From: Gracilariopsis chorda
Taxonomy: Eukaryota; Rhodophyta; Florideophyceae; Gracilariales; Gracilariaceae
DNA length: 64,000 nucleotides
Assembly (NCBI GenBank): GCA_003194525.1
Contig: NBIV01000015.1
Coordinates: 434,001 to 498,000, forward strand
Direction of reading: 5' to 3'
A program made the translations under genes and the position numbers. A model generated the notes under the pieces. The model worked only from the letters and a program-made list of their open reading frames with translations. It was not told where the DNA came from and ran no database searches. Position 1 is the first letter of the stretch; every line of letters begins with the position of its first letter. Of the stretch, positions 31,500-41,508 are shown piece after piece.

Positions 31500-32153
31500 A
31501 TGGGGTCGGCTTTCGTTTATCCCATGTCCCTAAATGCGAGATCGAAGTTGAACCAGAGTCTAGGAGGGAGAAATAGCTTTTTGGTTCCTGTGTGTTCTGC
31601 AGATGAGCGAAAAGGTCAATCGAAGAAATTACCAGCCGGAAAACGTGTTTCACGCCCGGCAAACGGACAGAAAGTTGGCTTTGTGGGCTCCGAAACCATT
31701 GGAATATCTTTTACATGCAACGCCAACGAATGCAATCAACGAATAACGAAGACCATAAAGAGACGAAGCTATGAGAAAGGAACGGTTCTCATTCAGTGTC
31801 CTTCATGCGGTAAGCATCATATTATAGCTGATAACATGGGAATGTACACACACTTAACAGGAGGAAAGAAGAATGTGGAAGAGATTGCAAAAAGTGCAGG
31901 GCTGAACTTTACTAGAGTCAATCCTTCTGTCTTTGGTCTGGAGAAACTTAACTGTGAGTAATTTCAATTAACTCTCGTCCGATTCTTTTGAGGGTATGTA
32001 TGGGGTGATAGGAACAATGTATCAGATCTAACCAGGACGTTTTCCTTCTTTTGCGATACAGCCCAGGTGGTTGAGGACGATGAGAGTGGTGAACATGGAG
32101 CCTCTCCAAAAGGAAAGAGCGATGGCCAAGCACCTGATGATGGCTCATCTTGA
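31500..32153 (+). CDS. DNLZ: DNL-type zinc-finger protein (Hsp70 escort/Zim17-like, organellar), two exons
   Basis: Exon 1 is 31500-31953 and exon 2 is 32062-32153, joined across a 108-nt intron (GTGAGT..GATACAG); 181 residues. Zim17/Hep proteins keep organellar Hsp70 soluble. The first ~70 residues are basic and Ser-rich, consistent with mitochondrial or plastid import. The DNL domain follows: SFTCNANECNQR, the spacer KRRSYEKGTVLIQCPSCG and HHIIADNMGMYTHL. The first Cys pair is C-x4-C, wider than the usual C-x2-C; the second is C-x2-C. The usual Asp-Asn-Leu reads Asp-Asn-Met. The second exon adds an acidic, Gly/Ser-rich tail (QVVEDDESGEHG). ATG at 31500 is the first in frame. It is convergent with PAP/fibrillin. 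Confidence 0.9.
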
Positions 32154-32317
32154 GAACAGAAGAATCGGAGTATCGTGTGGTAAGGGTAAGCCTCATCCTT
32201 TGCACAGTGAACAAACTTGGGAGATGACAACCACGCGCCGTTCCTTAATCGACCTTATTGTTCGCTTCGTCTGTCCGTTTTCGATTCTTCAACAATCTTA
32301 TCCATTGAAGGTGTTTG

Positions 32318-33058
32318 TTATGTTGCATTTTCGTCTTTAACGAACACATAAAACTCCCCGGAGCCACTTCTCCCGAGACGCATTTTCTGGCTGCAATATG
32401 TCGTGCGAAGAACCGCTTTGCTGTCTGCCCTTATTTTTTTCTTTCCTAACAAAACAGCGCTGGCGTATGTTACCTCCAGCATTCCCTTTCCAGTGACACG
32501 CCACGTCCCTTGCAGAGTATTATCTCCGTTTATGAGTCCACCAAAAACCTTTATTGTCTCCACCGTTCTGGCAGATCCGTCCTTACTCAGTACTACACTC
32601 ACTCCAAGGCATTGCGCACCGGGTAATGAACCAAGACCTGTTATACTACCGGCGTTCTTCTCAACAGCGAGGCTATCAGTCAGAACTAGTTTCCATTTTC
32701 CTTGAAGCAAACCTGTAAGCTTATTGTTATTCGAACCAAATCCTCCAACTGTTCTTTCCAAGTTCGAAACCTGGTGAGCTGCCACTTCGAATAAATGCGG
32801 ATTTCTTCTTCTCAGGAGATGTATCTGTACCTCTCCCTTTTTCTGAGAGTCTTCAAGAGCAGAAATTGAGTCCAATAACTGCTTTTCCATTTCAACCGAG
32901 CTATTTGCACGTGCAAGTATTGTTGCTGGGCGGCCATATTTTCTCTTCGCAACTGTACAAGGTCTGCGACGACGTAAGAGATGGATTGCAGAGTTTCCTG
33001 ACGTTGCTCGTGTTGGGGGTGTGAACGGACTACAGTTCACGAACATTACTTGATTCAT
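32318..33058 (-). CDS. PAP/fibrillin, plastid lipid-associated protein
   Basis: 246 residues from ATG at 33058 (the frame is open upstream only to a GTG). The first ~65 residues are rich in Arg, Ser and Thr with no acidic residues, a plausible plastid transit peptide. The mature part begins EKQLLDSISALEDSQKKG, the fibrillin opening. GLLQGKWKLVLTDSLAVEK is the lipocalin-like first strand with its conserved Trp, and VETIKVFGGLINGDNTLQGTWRV follows. The C-terminus has the family's short TTYCSQKMRLGRSGSGEFYVF block, in which a conserved Arg and Gly bind near the barrel mouth. Fibrillins bind lipids and quinones in plastoglobules and thylakoids, marking the host as photosynthetic. Confidence 0.9.
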   Translation of the reverse strand: MNQVMFVNCSPFTPPTRATSGNSAIHLLRRRRPCTVAKRKYGRPATILARANSSVEMEKQLLDSISALEDSQKKGEVQIHLLRRRNPHLFEVAAHQVSNLERTVGGFGSNNNKLTGLLQGKWKLVLTDSLAVEKNAGSITGLGSLPGAQCLGVSVVLSKDGSARTVETIKVFGGLINGDNTLQGTWRVTGKGMLEVTYASAVLLGKKKIRADSKAVLRTTYCSQKMRLGRSGSGEFYVFVKDENAT

Positions 33059-33828
33059 TCTTACTGTGAATTGTGCAGTAGCAACGATAATCTCAAGATC
33101 TTTGCTAGTGCTGTGAGCAATAGAAATCCCTACGGGACTGATTGGCAAGAGCTTGTAGTTCAAAGGATGTTCAATCACAGTTTCATCCGATGCAGAAGGA
33201 ACAGAAGGAGGAAGAGGAATATGCAGAGCAGATAAAAGGCAATGTGTTCAATTCTCGGGCTCCAAATGTCCAAGTCTCAGGGATAGAAGTAAAGGCTTGC
33301 GGTCCCTCGGGAGATACATGACTTCGACGGGAGTTATCGAGCTCGTATGGTAAACATTTAACCTCACATTAAAGTTTGGAAGCGTTTTAGCGCCTCGGAT
33401 AAAACCCTTAATTTACCCCCGTAGCAAATGTGCGTGCAATACACTACCCTTGTCCCCTGGCAGCTGGTAAAGGGATATCTTATCAATAATCGCAACAGCC
33501 ACCACAAGACAACGTTTGAACTTCAAACTTTGAAGCTAACGGCGAGCTGTGCCGCACTGTTCCATCACTCACGTTCGGTGTTGTAGTACTTGGATCTGTG
33601 AAGGCACTGAATACCAGTAGTGCAGGTTTATAGCAACTGCGATAAGCCTATTGAAAACAAAGTAAGGGAGCCGTATTGTCCCTGATCATCACATTGGAAT
33701 GAAGGCGACGCTGCAATCACACCAGCTGTGAAGCATTTCTTTGGCTCTGTACAGCACTTCCTCTCTGCCACATTACCTGCATTCCAAATCTCATGCACGA
33801 TTGTTTCGTGTGACATTGCACCTTTACG
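33059..33828. other. Intergenic, nothing recognised
   Basis: 770 bp between the divergent PAP/fibrillin gene and the small membrane protein at 33829. Short ORFs (for example 33628-33816, -) show no domain. It probably contains both promoters. Confidence 0.4.
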
Positions 33829-34173
33829 ATGCTAAACGACGCTCTTTCTATGAATGACCAACGTTTGCTAATTGAACTTCTGGGAAATGGCGGCGAACCC
33901 GGTTCCTCCCCGTCTTCTGAGATTCAGTTCGAGAAGGATCAGGTACGTTTCTAGAGTGTCAATGTGGCGGCTAAAGTCAATCCTGGCTGGTTCTTACTAA
34001 TGCTATTGTTATAGGCAAGATCACTTGTGCTACTGCTTTCTCTATTCCTAGTTTCCTTATTGGGCGTAGTACTTGCGTGGATGCACTACGGGAAAGATGT
34101 GACGGAGGCGTTGTTGGCTGCAGAACCAGGCCAAGCTCGAGCACTCGCGAGTTGCAGATCAAAACAAGATTGA
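33829..34173 (+). CDS. Small single-pass membrane protein, two exons, unknown function
   Basis: Exons 33829-33942 (38 codons) and 34015-34173 join in phase 0 across a 72-nt intron with donor GTACGT, a textbook branch site (TTACTAAT) 20 nt before the end, and acceptor TTATAG. The 90-residue product begins MLNDALSMNDQRLLIELLG, has a polar acidic stretch, then a single hydrophobic helix (SLVLLLSLFLVSLLGVVLAW) and a short tail, MHYGKDVTEALLAAEPGQA. Good splice signals and a coherent protein on both sides argue for a real gene. I recognise no family. It lies 98 bp from the convergent OGDH stop. Confidence 0.65.
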
Positions 34174-34271
34174 GGCATGTTTCATGAATTAGCATTACTG
34201 TTACTTTGGAGGAGAGGCGCACGCAATCGTTGACAGATATCTAGAGCCCATCGAAGAAACTGTTCCCACTA

Positions 34272-37200
34272 CTAAAAGATGAACGTTTCCTCCATTAAAG
34301 TTGATTGTTCTTGTTGATGAGTCAACAAAGAACCAGTCGCAGGGGCCGCAGAAGGGGCACGGCCGACGTATGTGACTTGACCTCTGGTGACGCCATTCTC
34401 AATGCCCCGAAGAGCGGTTGCGAATCTTGGCTGTACATAGGACCAGGCGCCCATGTTCTTTGATTCCTCCTGCCTCCAAACGATCTCAGCATTTGGATAT
34501 TTCTGAGCCTCTCTCTTAACCAAGTCAAACGGAAACGGTGATATCTGTTCCATACGAACGATAGCAACATCGTCAACGTTTCCAATGTTACGTTCCTTCA
34601 GAATGTCGTAGTACACCTTTCCGGAGCAGAAGATAAGCCTTCGAATCTTCTCTGGCTCCACAAGCTGTGTGCTTTGTTCTGGAATAACGCGCTGGAAGAA
34701 CGTACCCTCCGCCAGATCGGAAAGAGAGCTTCGGCACAGAGTGTCGCGAAGCAGTGACTTCGGTGTCATAATGACAAGAGGCTTCCGGAACTCTCGGCTT
34801 ACTTGTCGTCGAAGAACGTGAAAGTAGTTGGCAGGAGTCGACGGATTCACAACCTGCCAGTTACATTCCTGAATTTGCTTCGAAGTTGCTGGGTCCATAT
34901 CTGGCCAAACATCCGGATCATCGTCACACATTTGAAGGAATCTTTCCATCCTTGCAGAGGAATGTTCAGGACCTTGCCCTTCGTAGCCATGAGGCAAAAG
35001 CAGAGTAAGGCCTGACTGACGACGCCATTTTCGCTCTCCAGCAGCAATGAACGTGTCTATGATGACTTGAGCACCATTCGCAAAATCACCGAACTGTGCC
35101 TCCCACATAACCAACGACCTCGGCGACTCCAAAGAGTAGCCAGTCTCAAACCCAAGAACGGCCATCTCTGATAGGTTAGAATTGCATACCTGAAATCGTG
35201 CCTGCTCTCCCATCTCGAGGTGATTCAGAGGAATGTATATACCCACATCATCCTGGTTGTGCAGAACAGCGTGTCTCTGAGAAAATGTGCCACGTTCACA
35301 GTCCTGTCCAGAGAGTCGTACCGCATACCCCTCCAACAATAAACTACCAATTGCCAATGCTTCAGCCGTCGCCCAGAGTATTCCTTCACCCATCTCGATA
35401 GACTTGCGTCGTTCTTCAAATTGCTTCTTAAGGACTGAATGTATCTTGAATCCTCTCGGAACTTCACAATGTCGAAAACCAATCTTGCGAAGGGTATTTA
35501 TATCAATTCCTGTCGGCTGTGCCACGCTGAGATTAGCTTCACTCTTCATTCCTTTCCAATGAGAAGAAAGCCAGTCTTTCTCACTAGGTTTCCAGTTCTT
35601 TCCTTGCTCAAATTTCTCAGCTAAATGTGCGTTCGTCGAGTTCTTAAGATCCTGGTACTCTTCTTCAGTAATCACACCCTCGTCGATCAGTTGATTCTTG
35701 TAAATAGTAAGTGGGGTATCATGTTCTTTGATGAGTTTGTACATATGAGGTTGAGTGAACATGGGCTGATCAAGTTCGTTGTGGCCATGTCTTCTGTAAC
35801 AGAAAAGATCAACTACGACGTCTTTTTGGTAGCGCTGCCTATAGTCCATGGCGAGCTTGCATACTTTGACCACTGATTCCGGACAGTCCCCGTTAACATG
35901 GAATATAGGAATTCCCACGGTCTTAGCTACATCAGTGGGATATGGAGACGATCTGGCTTCCCGTGGATCTGTGGTGAAGCCAATCTGATTATTTATCACA
36001 AGATGAATTGTCCCACCAGTCGTATAGTCACGCAAATCAGAGAGTTCTAGAGTCTCTGCAACAACACCTTGGCCGGCAAATGAAGCATCCCCATGAACCA
36101 TGATTGCCATGGTCTTTTCGCGAGTGTAGTCATCTGTAACGAACTGCTTCGCACGTGTCTTCCCAACTACAACCGGGTCCACAGCCTCAAGGTGACTTGG
36201 GTTAGCGAGCAAGGAGAATTGTAGGGTATTGCCAGAAGGCATTCTCCTCTTGGAACTCGCTCCGAGATGGTATTTGACATCCCCGCTTCCAAGATAGCTC
36301 TCAGCAAAAGGATCTTCATGGGGCAAGAACTCATGAAAAATTTGCTCGAGTGGCTTAGCAGCGACGTTCGCCAGCACATTCAGACGTCCTCGATGCGCCA
36401 TACCTAGCACAACATTCTCTAAGCCGAGCTGCGAGCCGCGGTCCAACAAAGCCTGCAGCCCCGGGATGAGTGATTCTCCGCCTTCTAGCCCGAAGCGCTT
36501 AGCAGTGTTGTGCTTCTTGGCAAGAAACACTTCAAACAACTCTGCCTCTGCAAGATCTTTAAGAATTTGTTTCCTTTCTGCTGCGGAGAATGTCTGCTCG
36601 GTCTCAGTCTCCAGGATGTTTCCTATCCAGAACTTCTGTTCTTTCGAGAGCATGTGTCGATACTCTGCGCCAATCTTCCCGCAGTATGTCCTTTTCAGCA
36701 TTGCAATTATATCGCGGAGGCGACGAACGGGTGGACCAGGAATCTCACCGGCAACCACAAACTCGCGCTCCATATCGGCCTCTGAAAACCCATAATGAGA
36801 CGGTTCCTTTTCCCGTTGGATATTGTATGGGTCGGGACTGTCACCTCTCTTCAAATGAAGATTAACTTTGAGTGGATCAAGATCCGCAACCAAGTGGCCT
36901 CGATGCCTGTATGCTCTAATCATACTCATCAGCTGAACAGTGTCTTGGGATATCTGGAAGAGGTCCTTCCCAGGTGTCATTCCAAGTGGAACAGCATCAA
37001 GCCTGTTTCGGTTTACGCGTATAAGCTCAACAGCCTGACCAGGCGCGACATCCAGTTCTAGATTGTGGAAGAATGTGGTCCAGGATGAATGCACAGAGTT
37101 TGGATCTTTCGCGTAGCGCTCATACATCTCCTCCAAAACGACTGCATTGGTCCCTGTCATAAAACTTTCGCTAGGGTCCAGTTTGGTTCCAGATAGAGCG

Positions 37201-37295
37201 GGAGTGGCTGAACGCGACTTCGTCGCCAGAGCGCGCGCAAACGCTGGATGTACAGCGAGTGCGCGAACGAGCGAGAGGGGACGGACTGCCAACAT
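34272..37295 (-). CDS. OGDH: 2-oxoglutarate dehydrogenase E1 component
   Basis: 1007 residues, intronless, ATG at 37295. The thiamine-diphosphate decarboxylase of the TCA cycle's 2-oxoglutarate dehydrogenase complex. A basic N-terminus (residues 1-40, Arg/Ala/Ser-rich) fits mitochondrial import. The family blocks appear in order: the E1o-specific opening ESFMTGTNAVVLEEMYERY, IRAYRHRGHLVADLDPL, LGMAHRGRLNVLANV, the thiamine-diphosphate pocket VMVHGDASFAGQGVVAE-like segment read here as MAIMVHGDASFAGQGV, LVINNQIGFTTDPREARSS, the pyrimidine-domain SQRHAVLHNQDD and LPHGYEGQGPEHSSARMERF. The length equals the usual eukaryotic E1o. Confidence 0.97.
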   Translation of the reverse strand: MLAVRPLSLVRALAVHPAFARALATKSRSATPALSGTKLDPSESFMTGTNAVVLEEMYERYAKDPNSVHSSWTTFFHNLELDVAPGQAVELIRVNRNRLDAVPLGMTPGKDLFQISQDTVQLMSMIRAYRHRGHLVADLDPLKVNLHLKRGDSPDPYNIQREKEPSHYGFSEADMEREFVVAGEIPGPPVRRLRDIIAMLKRTYCGKIGAEYRHMLSKEQKFWIGNILETETEQTFSAAERKQILKDLAEAELFEVFLAKKHNTAKRFGLEGGESLIPGLQALLDRGSQLGLENVVLGMAHRGRLNVLANVAAKPLEQIFHEFLPHEDPFAESYLGSGDVKYHLGASSKRRMPSGNTLQFSLLANPSHLEAVDPVVVGKTRAKQFVTDDYTREKTMAIMVHGDASFAGQGVVAETLELSDLRDYTTGGTIHLVINNQIGFTTDPREARSSPYPTDVAKTVGIPIFHVNGDCPESVVKVCKLAMDYRQRYQKDVVVDLFCYRRHGHNELDQPMFTQPHMYKLIKEHDTPLTIYKNQLIDEGVITEEEYQDLKNSTNAHLAEKFEQGKNWKPSEKDWLSSHWKGMKSEANLSVAQPTGIDINTLRKIGFRHCEVPRGFKIHSVLKKQFEERRKSIEMGEGILWATAEALAIGSLLLEGYAVRLSGQDCERGTFSQRHAVLHNQDDVGIYIPLNHLEMGEQARFQVCNSNLSEMAVLGFETGYSLESPRSLVMWEAQFGDFANGAQVIIDTFIAAGERKWRRQSGLTLLLPHGYEGQGPEHSSARMERFLQMCDDDPDVWPDMDPATSKQIQECNWQVVNPSTPANYFHVLRRQVSREFRKPLVIMTPKSLLRDTLCRSSLSDLAEGTFFQRVIPEQSTQLVEPEKIRRLIFCSGKVYYDILKERNIGNVDDVAIVRMEQISPFPFDLVKREAQKYPNAEIVWRQEESKNMGAWSYVQPRFATALRGIENGVTRGQVTYVGRAPSAAPATGSLLTHQQEQSTLMEETFIF

Positions 37296-38450
37296 GGTGG
37301 GACGCCTACACTGCGACGGAGTCGCACGTAGTTGACAATGCTCTAGTTCCGGATGTCCTTAACAACTGAAGATCAACACAACTTGCTGAAGCACATAAGA
37401 GTTGGACGGAGTATTAAGAAACGAATGGGTCGGCGGAGGAATGAGGAATGCGAGTCACATCATAAGATACAATAATGTAGCCAGGTGTACACGTGCCACC
37501 GGACAAGTGACGGAAACGGATAAACCTAGGATATCTCCGTATCTGCACACAGAAGCAAGACGAGCACAAAAGAGCTTGCCAATTTCCTGCTACCGTCGTG
37601 TTAAGACTGCGTGGATGTCGACTTAATGTTCGGGTGAGGTGGCCGACGGCCTGAGGCCAATTTGGTGTTGTTGTTGCGCATACCGACCGTATAACTAGAG
37701 TCCCTGGTTTCGGGTTTGTGCTTCGGGAAATGAGGATAAGGGTTAGCAGCTAGCATTCTGTCTATGTAATCGCTAGTTTATTGTGCTGGGTATGATGCAC
37801 CTCGTAAAACTAAAGCGTGTAACAAACCCGTGCCGATGGTCTCGCCGAAGCTCCCATAATGCACGTCTAAAGGAATGTTGCTTCTTGTGGCCACAAGACG
37901 CTTAATTGTGAAAAGCATAGTTACAAAGGGCAGTGGTCTTCCACCAAGATCAACGGTACAATATCCTGGATTGGGGGCCCTTGGTTTTACAGCAAGTGCC
38001 CGTTATGGAAGCCGCGCTTCCTTGTGCAGAGTTTGGTACATCTCTTTTCTGGACGCATAGTCACTCCGGTAGTTCTTCGCATAACTATGCAACAGTTTCA
38101 GTTACAGAACATATATCGGTGATAGAAGCGCCTCGTCCCCATGCAACCGCGGTTGTGGTTGTTACCGAAAAATTAGAACTGTTGTTGCTCAGTGGACGGC
38201 ATGCTGAGATGTGATACAACGAACGAGTGCTGTCCGTTGTGCAGTGTATTGATGTTCGGTAGATGGTATTGATACTGGGAGACCTAGTTCAGCGCTCAAG
38301 GTGCAATCCCAATGATGCCATGGGGAGATGTATGTAGACGTGGACGTGCCCCATTCCAGTGGTGTCGTTTGTCCGAATGACATGTTCTCCGGCAAGGAAA
38401 ATGGCTCCGATGGGTGCGAGTGGTTGTGGGCGATGCGCGGGGTTTAGCAT
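37296..38450. other. Intergenic, no gene recognised
   Basis: 1.15 kb upstream of OGDH and downstream of the gene at 38451, both minus-strand. Short + strand ORFs lack domains. An AAGGGTTA word at 37738-37745 matches those in the AACS/DNLZ promoter. A GC-rich imperfect palindrome (GGCCGACGGCCTGAGGCC) lies near 37641. Confidence 0.4.
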
Positions 38451-39032
38451 TTAAGCGAGATCTGACAAGTGCTCACGAATAGCTTGACGCATATCGTGAA
38501 CGGACATGTCGTTTGGATTGTCACCAGTTTTTAACAAGTATTGGCGAAGTTCGTGCTTAGTCCATAGAGGCACACGCTCGCGCAAAATGCGTCGGATTTC
38601 GGAATTGACGGATTGTTTTCGACGAGGATTCTGGGCCCAACCGTCCTTCAAACGGTTGAGAGCATCACCTGGTTCTCCGTGCTGACATGAGGCAGTCAAG
38701 GCGACTTTCAAGCATAGCTGTTTCTTTTCCCTATCAAGTTGGATCCATCGCGGTCTCTTTGGGGCAGGTTGTGAGATGGATGGAGCTGAACGCTTCCGAG
38801 AGCGGAATGGACGAGCAGTTAGGGCGCGAATCAAGCAGCGATTCTTCTCATTTGCAATGCGGATCTGGCGAGCGGTATCGGAAGGTGCTGGGATATATCG
38901 CTTGAAAGCATCAGTTGCAATAGTAGGTTCAAAGGCAGAGAAAGCGTCTGAGGAAGGCAAGTCGCGCAAGATAGCTTGCACGGACGAGTTTCCTTCTCCT
39001 TGGCTGTTCTCTGGCTTGGTTTGGTCGGACAT
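38451..39032 (-). CDS. Basic, probably nuclear orphan protein
   Basis: 193 residues from ATG at 39032; the frame is open upstream to a GTG at 39233 but that part lacks ATG codons. The N-terminus is acidic/Ser-rich (MSDQTKPENSQGEGN). The centre is basic with likely nuclear-localisation clusters (RPFRSRKRSAP; APKRPRW). The C-terminal 60 residues are helical: NSEIRRILRERVPLWTKHELRQYLL followed by DMSVHDMRQAIREHL, resembling two short helix-turn-helix or SAP-like units. I do not recognise the family. A DNA- or chromatin-associated role is only an inference from charge and helices. Confidence 0.6.
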   Translation of the reverse strand: MSDQTKPENSQGEGNSSVQAILRDLPSSDAFSAFEPTIATDAFKRYIPAPSDTARQIRIANEKNRCLIRALTARPFRSRKRSAPSISQPAPKRPRWIQLDREKKQLCLKVALTASCQHGEPGDALNRLKDGWAQNPRRKQSVNSEIRRILRERVPLWTKHELRQYLLKTGDNPNDMSVHDMRQAIREHLSDLA

Positions 39033-40304
39033 GTTTGCGAGTGTTAAGTAGCACTTTAGAAGGCAATCGCGAAGTGTTGCCCGTCTGGCTGAGACAAGAG
39101 GAGGGTGCGAGCCGCACTGCGACTGGAGGGAAGCAACGGTGGAGAGCGTTCGTAGTGCGCACAAGGGTTCGCGCGCTTTTATTAGGGGAAGTGTGCGCCA
39201 AATTGACGTACGCGATTCGTTGACGTCACACACATGTCGTCCGTGTCATGTGCGACCACAGAGCAGCGAGAGGTGAACGTGCTTTTTTGGTGTTAATTAA
39301 TGCACTTTAATTATCGTATGCGCACACGTGGCCACGCAAGCAACTCAGTATCGAACTTGAGGGCACAAGCCTCACTGCCTTTCAGCACCGCTGAGAGTCG
39401 GCACTATCGTCTTCATCAGGATGATCGTGATCGTGGTATGGCCCGTCGGCGGTTGCGACCGTCTGTAGACTCTACAGTGTAGAGCAAGCAGCAACATTAG
39501 TGGTTTCGTTACTGTAGCATCCTGCGAAATCTGCTCGGGCCAACTGCGAAACACTTGGACTCCGACAAACTCTGCACGTCCTAACAGATGAACAAACCCG
39601 CCCATTTGTCCGCGATATGGCGAATTATTTAACGCAGCAGTAGTTCCACACTCGAAATGCATGTACAGTTTAAATCGTGATGTTTATCTCAGCCTCCAGA
39701 AGGGAGGAAACATCGTAGGTTGCTGATGTGACCCGAATGGGTGCCTTCTGAAGATGCTCTGGGAACGGTGTGTACCATACTACGATACTCCTGACTGCAT
39801 TTCGTTATCTTCTGGCGCTTCGTCAAATATAGCGATTCCATCGGCCCTATTTCTCTCTCATGAGTACATTAATTTGCTAACTACGGTTGCATTGAGATAT
39901 ACGCTGTGGACGAACCACGGCGTGAAAAGGGTCTCGCACAATATTGCAAAAATAGGACGTAAAGCTAACGTGTGACCTGCTAAAGATGATTGTTGATGCC
40001 ACAAGAAAGGAAGACTCACGCGTTCACTTCGACCAACCAATGCGCCATACGGCTATCCGGGATCGTCTGTCATCAGCAAAGGCCTTCGGGATCCAGATCC
40101 TGACCCTGAAAAGCCGACCGGGCATGGTCTCTCGTGGAATAGCGGAATCTTGGATTGAAACATCATTTCCATTCAAGACACCTGGCGACTTGCATACGTT
40201 CATGAAGTGCCATGATCTAACTTGTGGTTGACAATGATAACGAGTCTTTAGAGTTTACGTTGCCATGGTAATCAATCCTCGCATCAAGGTTCGATCACAG
40301 TCTG
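39033..40304. other. Intergenic, no gene recognised
   Basis: 1.27 kb. Several short ORFs on both strands (for example 39986-40231, +, 81 codons) lack domain signal or splice support. It includes the promoter of the orphan at 38451. Confidence 0.35.
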
Positions 40305-40655
40305 CTACGTAAATCTCTGCTTTTTCTCGGATGTGCCTCCCATTTGCGCTGCAAATTGCAGCCTGCAAGAGAGACAACAATCTCCGTGATCTCTCTGTGA
40401 TTCCGACTTCGACTTCACGAGATATTGGAATGAGATGTCTGAATTTGATTGGTCCGTTTTTCTTAGCTGATCAGAATCCATTTTGGAGATTTTTTCTCGT
40501 TGACGGCCGCCTTCGGAAAGCTTACGTTTCGAAGCTACGCATGGTAGCGCAGTGTGTACCTTCATGCCAGCTGAAGAGGAAGAGCCTCCCCCTTGTGAAC
40601 TTACTGCCACCTCCAAACCTTCGTCGTCAGAAGGCAGTCCCCAAAACTCTGACAA
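40305..40655 (-). CDS. Weak candidate: small acidic/Ser-rich protein
   Basis: An open frame of 116 codons ends at 40305. It contains SEFWGLPSDDEGLEVAVSSQ, a Gly/Ser run and a basic stretch SKRKLSEGGRQREKISKM, a composition typical of small nuclear proteins. The first in-frame ATG (Met31) is late; before it only a TTG is available. A GTGAGT donor near 40738 and an acceptor CTGACACAG just upstream of the frame would add a tiny first exon (MMVYL) in frame. That exon would overlap, antisense, the start of the phosphatase-like gene. Coding status is doubtful. Confidence 0.3.
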   Translation of the reverse strand: MSEFWGLPSDDEGLEVAVSSQGGGSSSSAGMKVHTALPCVASKRKLSEGGRQREKISKMDSDQLRKTDQSNSDISFQYLVKSKSESQRDHGDCCLSCRLQFAAQMGGTSEKKQRFT

Positions 40656-40752
40656 GAGACTAGCTCTGGACCTCTGTGTCAGCAGCCTTTATCACCATCC
40701 TTCTTCTTGTCCCAAGTCTTTGTTTTTATCCCAACTCACAAGGTAAACCATC

Positions 40753-41508
40753 ATGATGAAGGCTTACGCCTTTGCTTCCATTCTTCCAATCCGACCAACA
40801 AAGGCTCAAAGAGTACATGCATCGCATCCACGACTTGCTCGTGCCCCTCTTAAAGGTCGTACACGTCTCCAGATGTGTGCCTTTGGTGATAATCCAAACT
40901 TCACGACTGGGGACGCGTTCCGCGAATGGATTCTTGCAAGGGATCGGGGCGAGACAGCCAGAGAGGCATCTCATGCCCATTCCTCATGCGCGGCGTCAAG
41001 GGTGGCTGTGCTCTTTGTTGGGGATGATAATTCCACCGTAAGCGCTGCGGCTGAGGCCATATTTACAGACATGTGCTCGCGACGTGCTCTAGATTGCTTT
41101 TCTTGCCATTCAGTCGGCACTGGGGTAAAGTTGGAAGGAGAGCCTCCCGACCAGAGCTTTATTGAAGCGTTGCGGTTCAAACGCGGACTGGATATTAGTC
41201 GCAAAATGGCATGCGCTTTGGATAAGAGCGACTTAGAAAGCTACAACTTGGTTGTCTGCATGACTGAAAGTGTACGAAGTAAGTTATTGTATATGGTTGC
41301 TGATAAGGAAGGCAAACACAATGATGCAGCAGAAGATAGCATTGTAGTGCTTTCTTCTTACTGCTTGAATCCAGAGTTGAGAAGTATGCAGTTTCGGTCG
41401 GGAAAACACAGTCCGGATGCGCTTAATCTTGTCATTGCGGCGCTGGTTGATGCATGTAATGGGTTACTTGTGTCATTAATTGAATCGCCTCCTATTCCAC
41501 CTTCGTAG
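40753..41508 (+). CDS. Low-molecular-weight protein tyrosine phosphatase homologue lacking the catalytic Cys and Arg
   Basis: 251 residues, intronless. The N-terminal ~45 residues (basic, Ala/Ser-rich) look like an organelle transit peptide. The LMW-PTP/arsenate-reductase fold is recognisable from SRVAVLFVGDDNSTVSAAAEAIFTDM, then SVGTGVKLEGEPPDQSFIEALRFKRGLDISRKMA and NLVVCMTESVRSKL. In active enzymes the P-loop is C-x5-R-S/T; here the Cys position is Gly90 and the Arg position is Val96. The C-terminal Asp-Pro acid motif is also not visible (ASN-Pro-Glu context near residue 205). The fold is kept but catalysis should be lost, so it is probably a pseudophosphatase with a binding role. An intact long ORF argues against decay. 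Confidence 0.8.
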   Translation: MMKAYAFASILPIRPTKAQRVHASHPRLARAPLKGRTRLQMCAFGDNPNFTTGDAFREWILARDRGETAREASHAHSSCAASRVAVLFVGDDNSTVSAAAEAIFTDMCSRRALDCFSCHSVGTGVKLEGEPPDQSFIEALRFKRGLDISRKMACALDKSDLESYNLVVCMTESVRSKLLYMVADKEGKHNDAAEDSIVVLSSYCLNPELRSMQFRSGKHSPDALNLVIAALVDACNGLLVSLIESPPIPPS

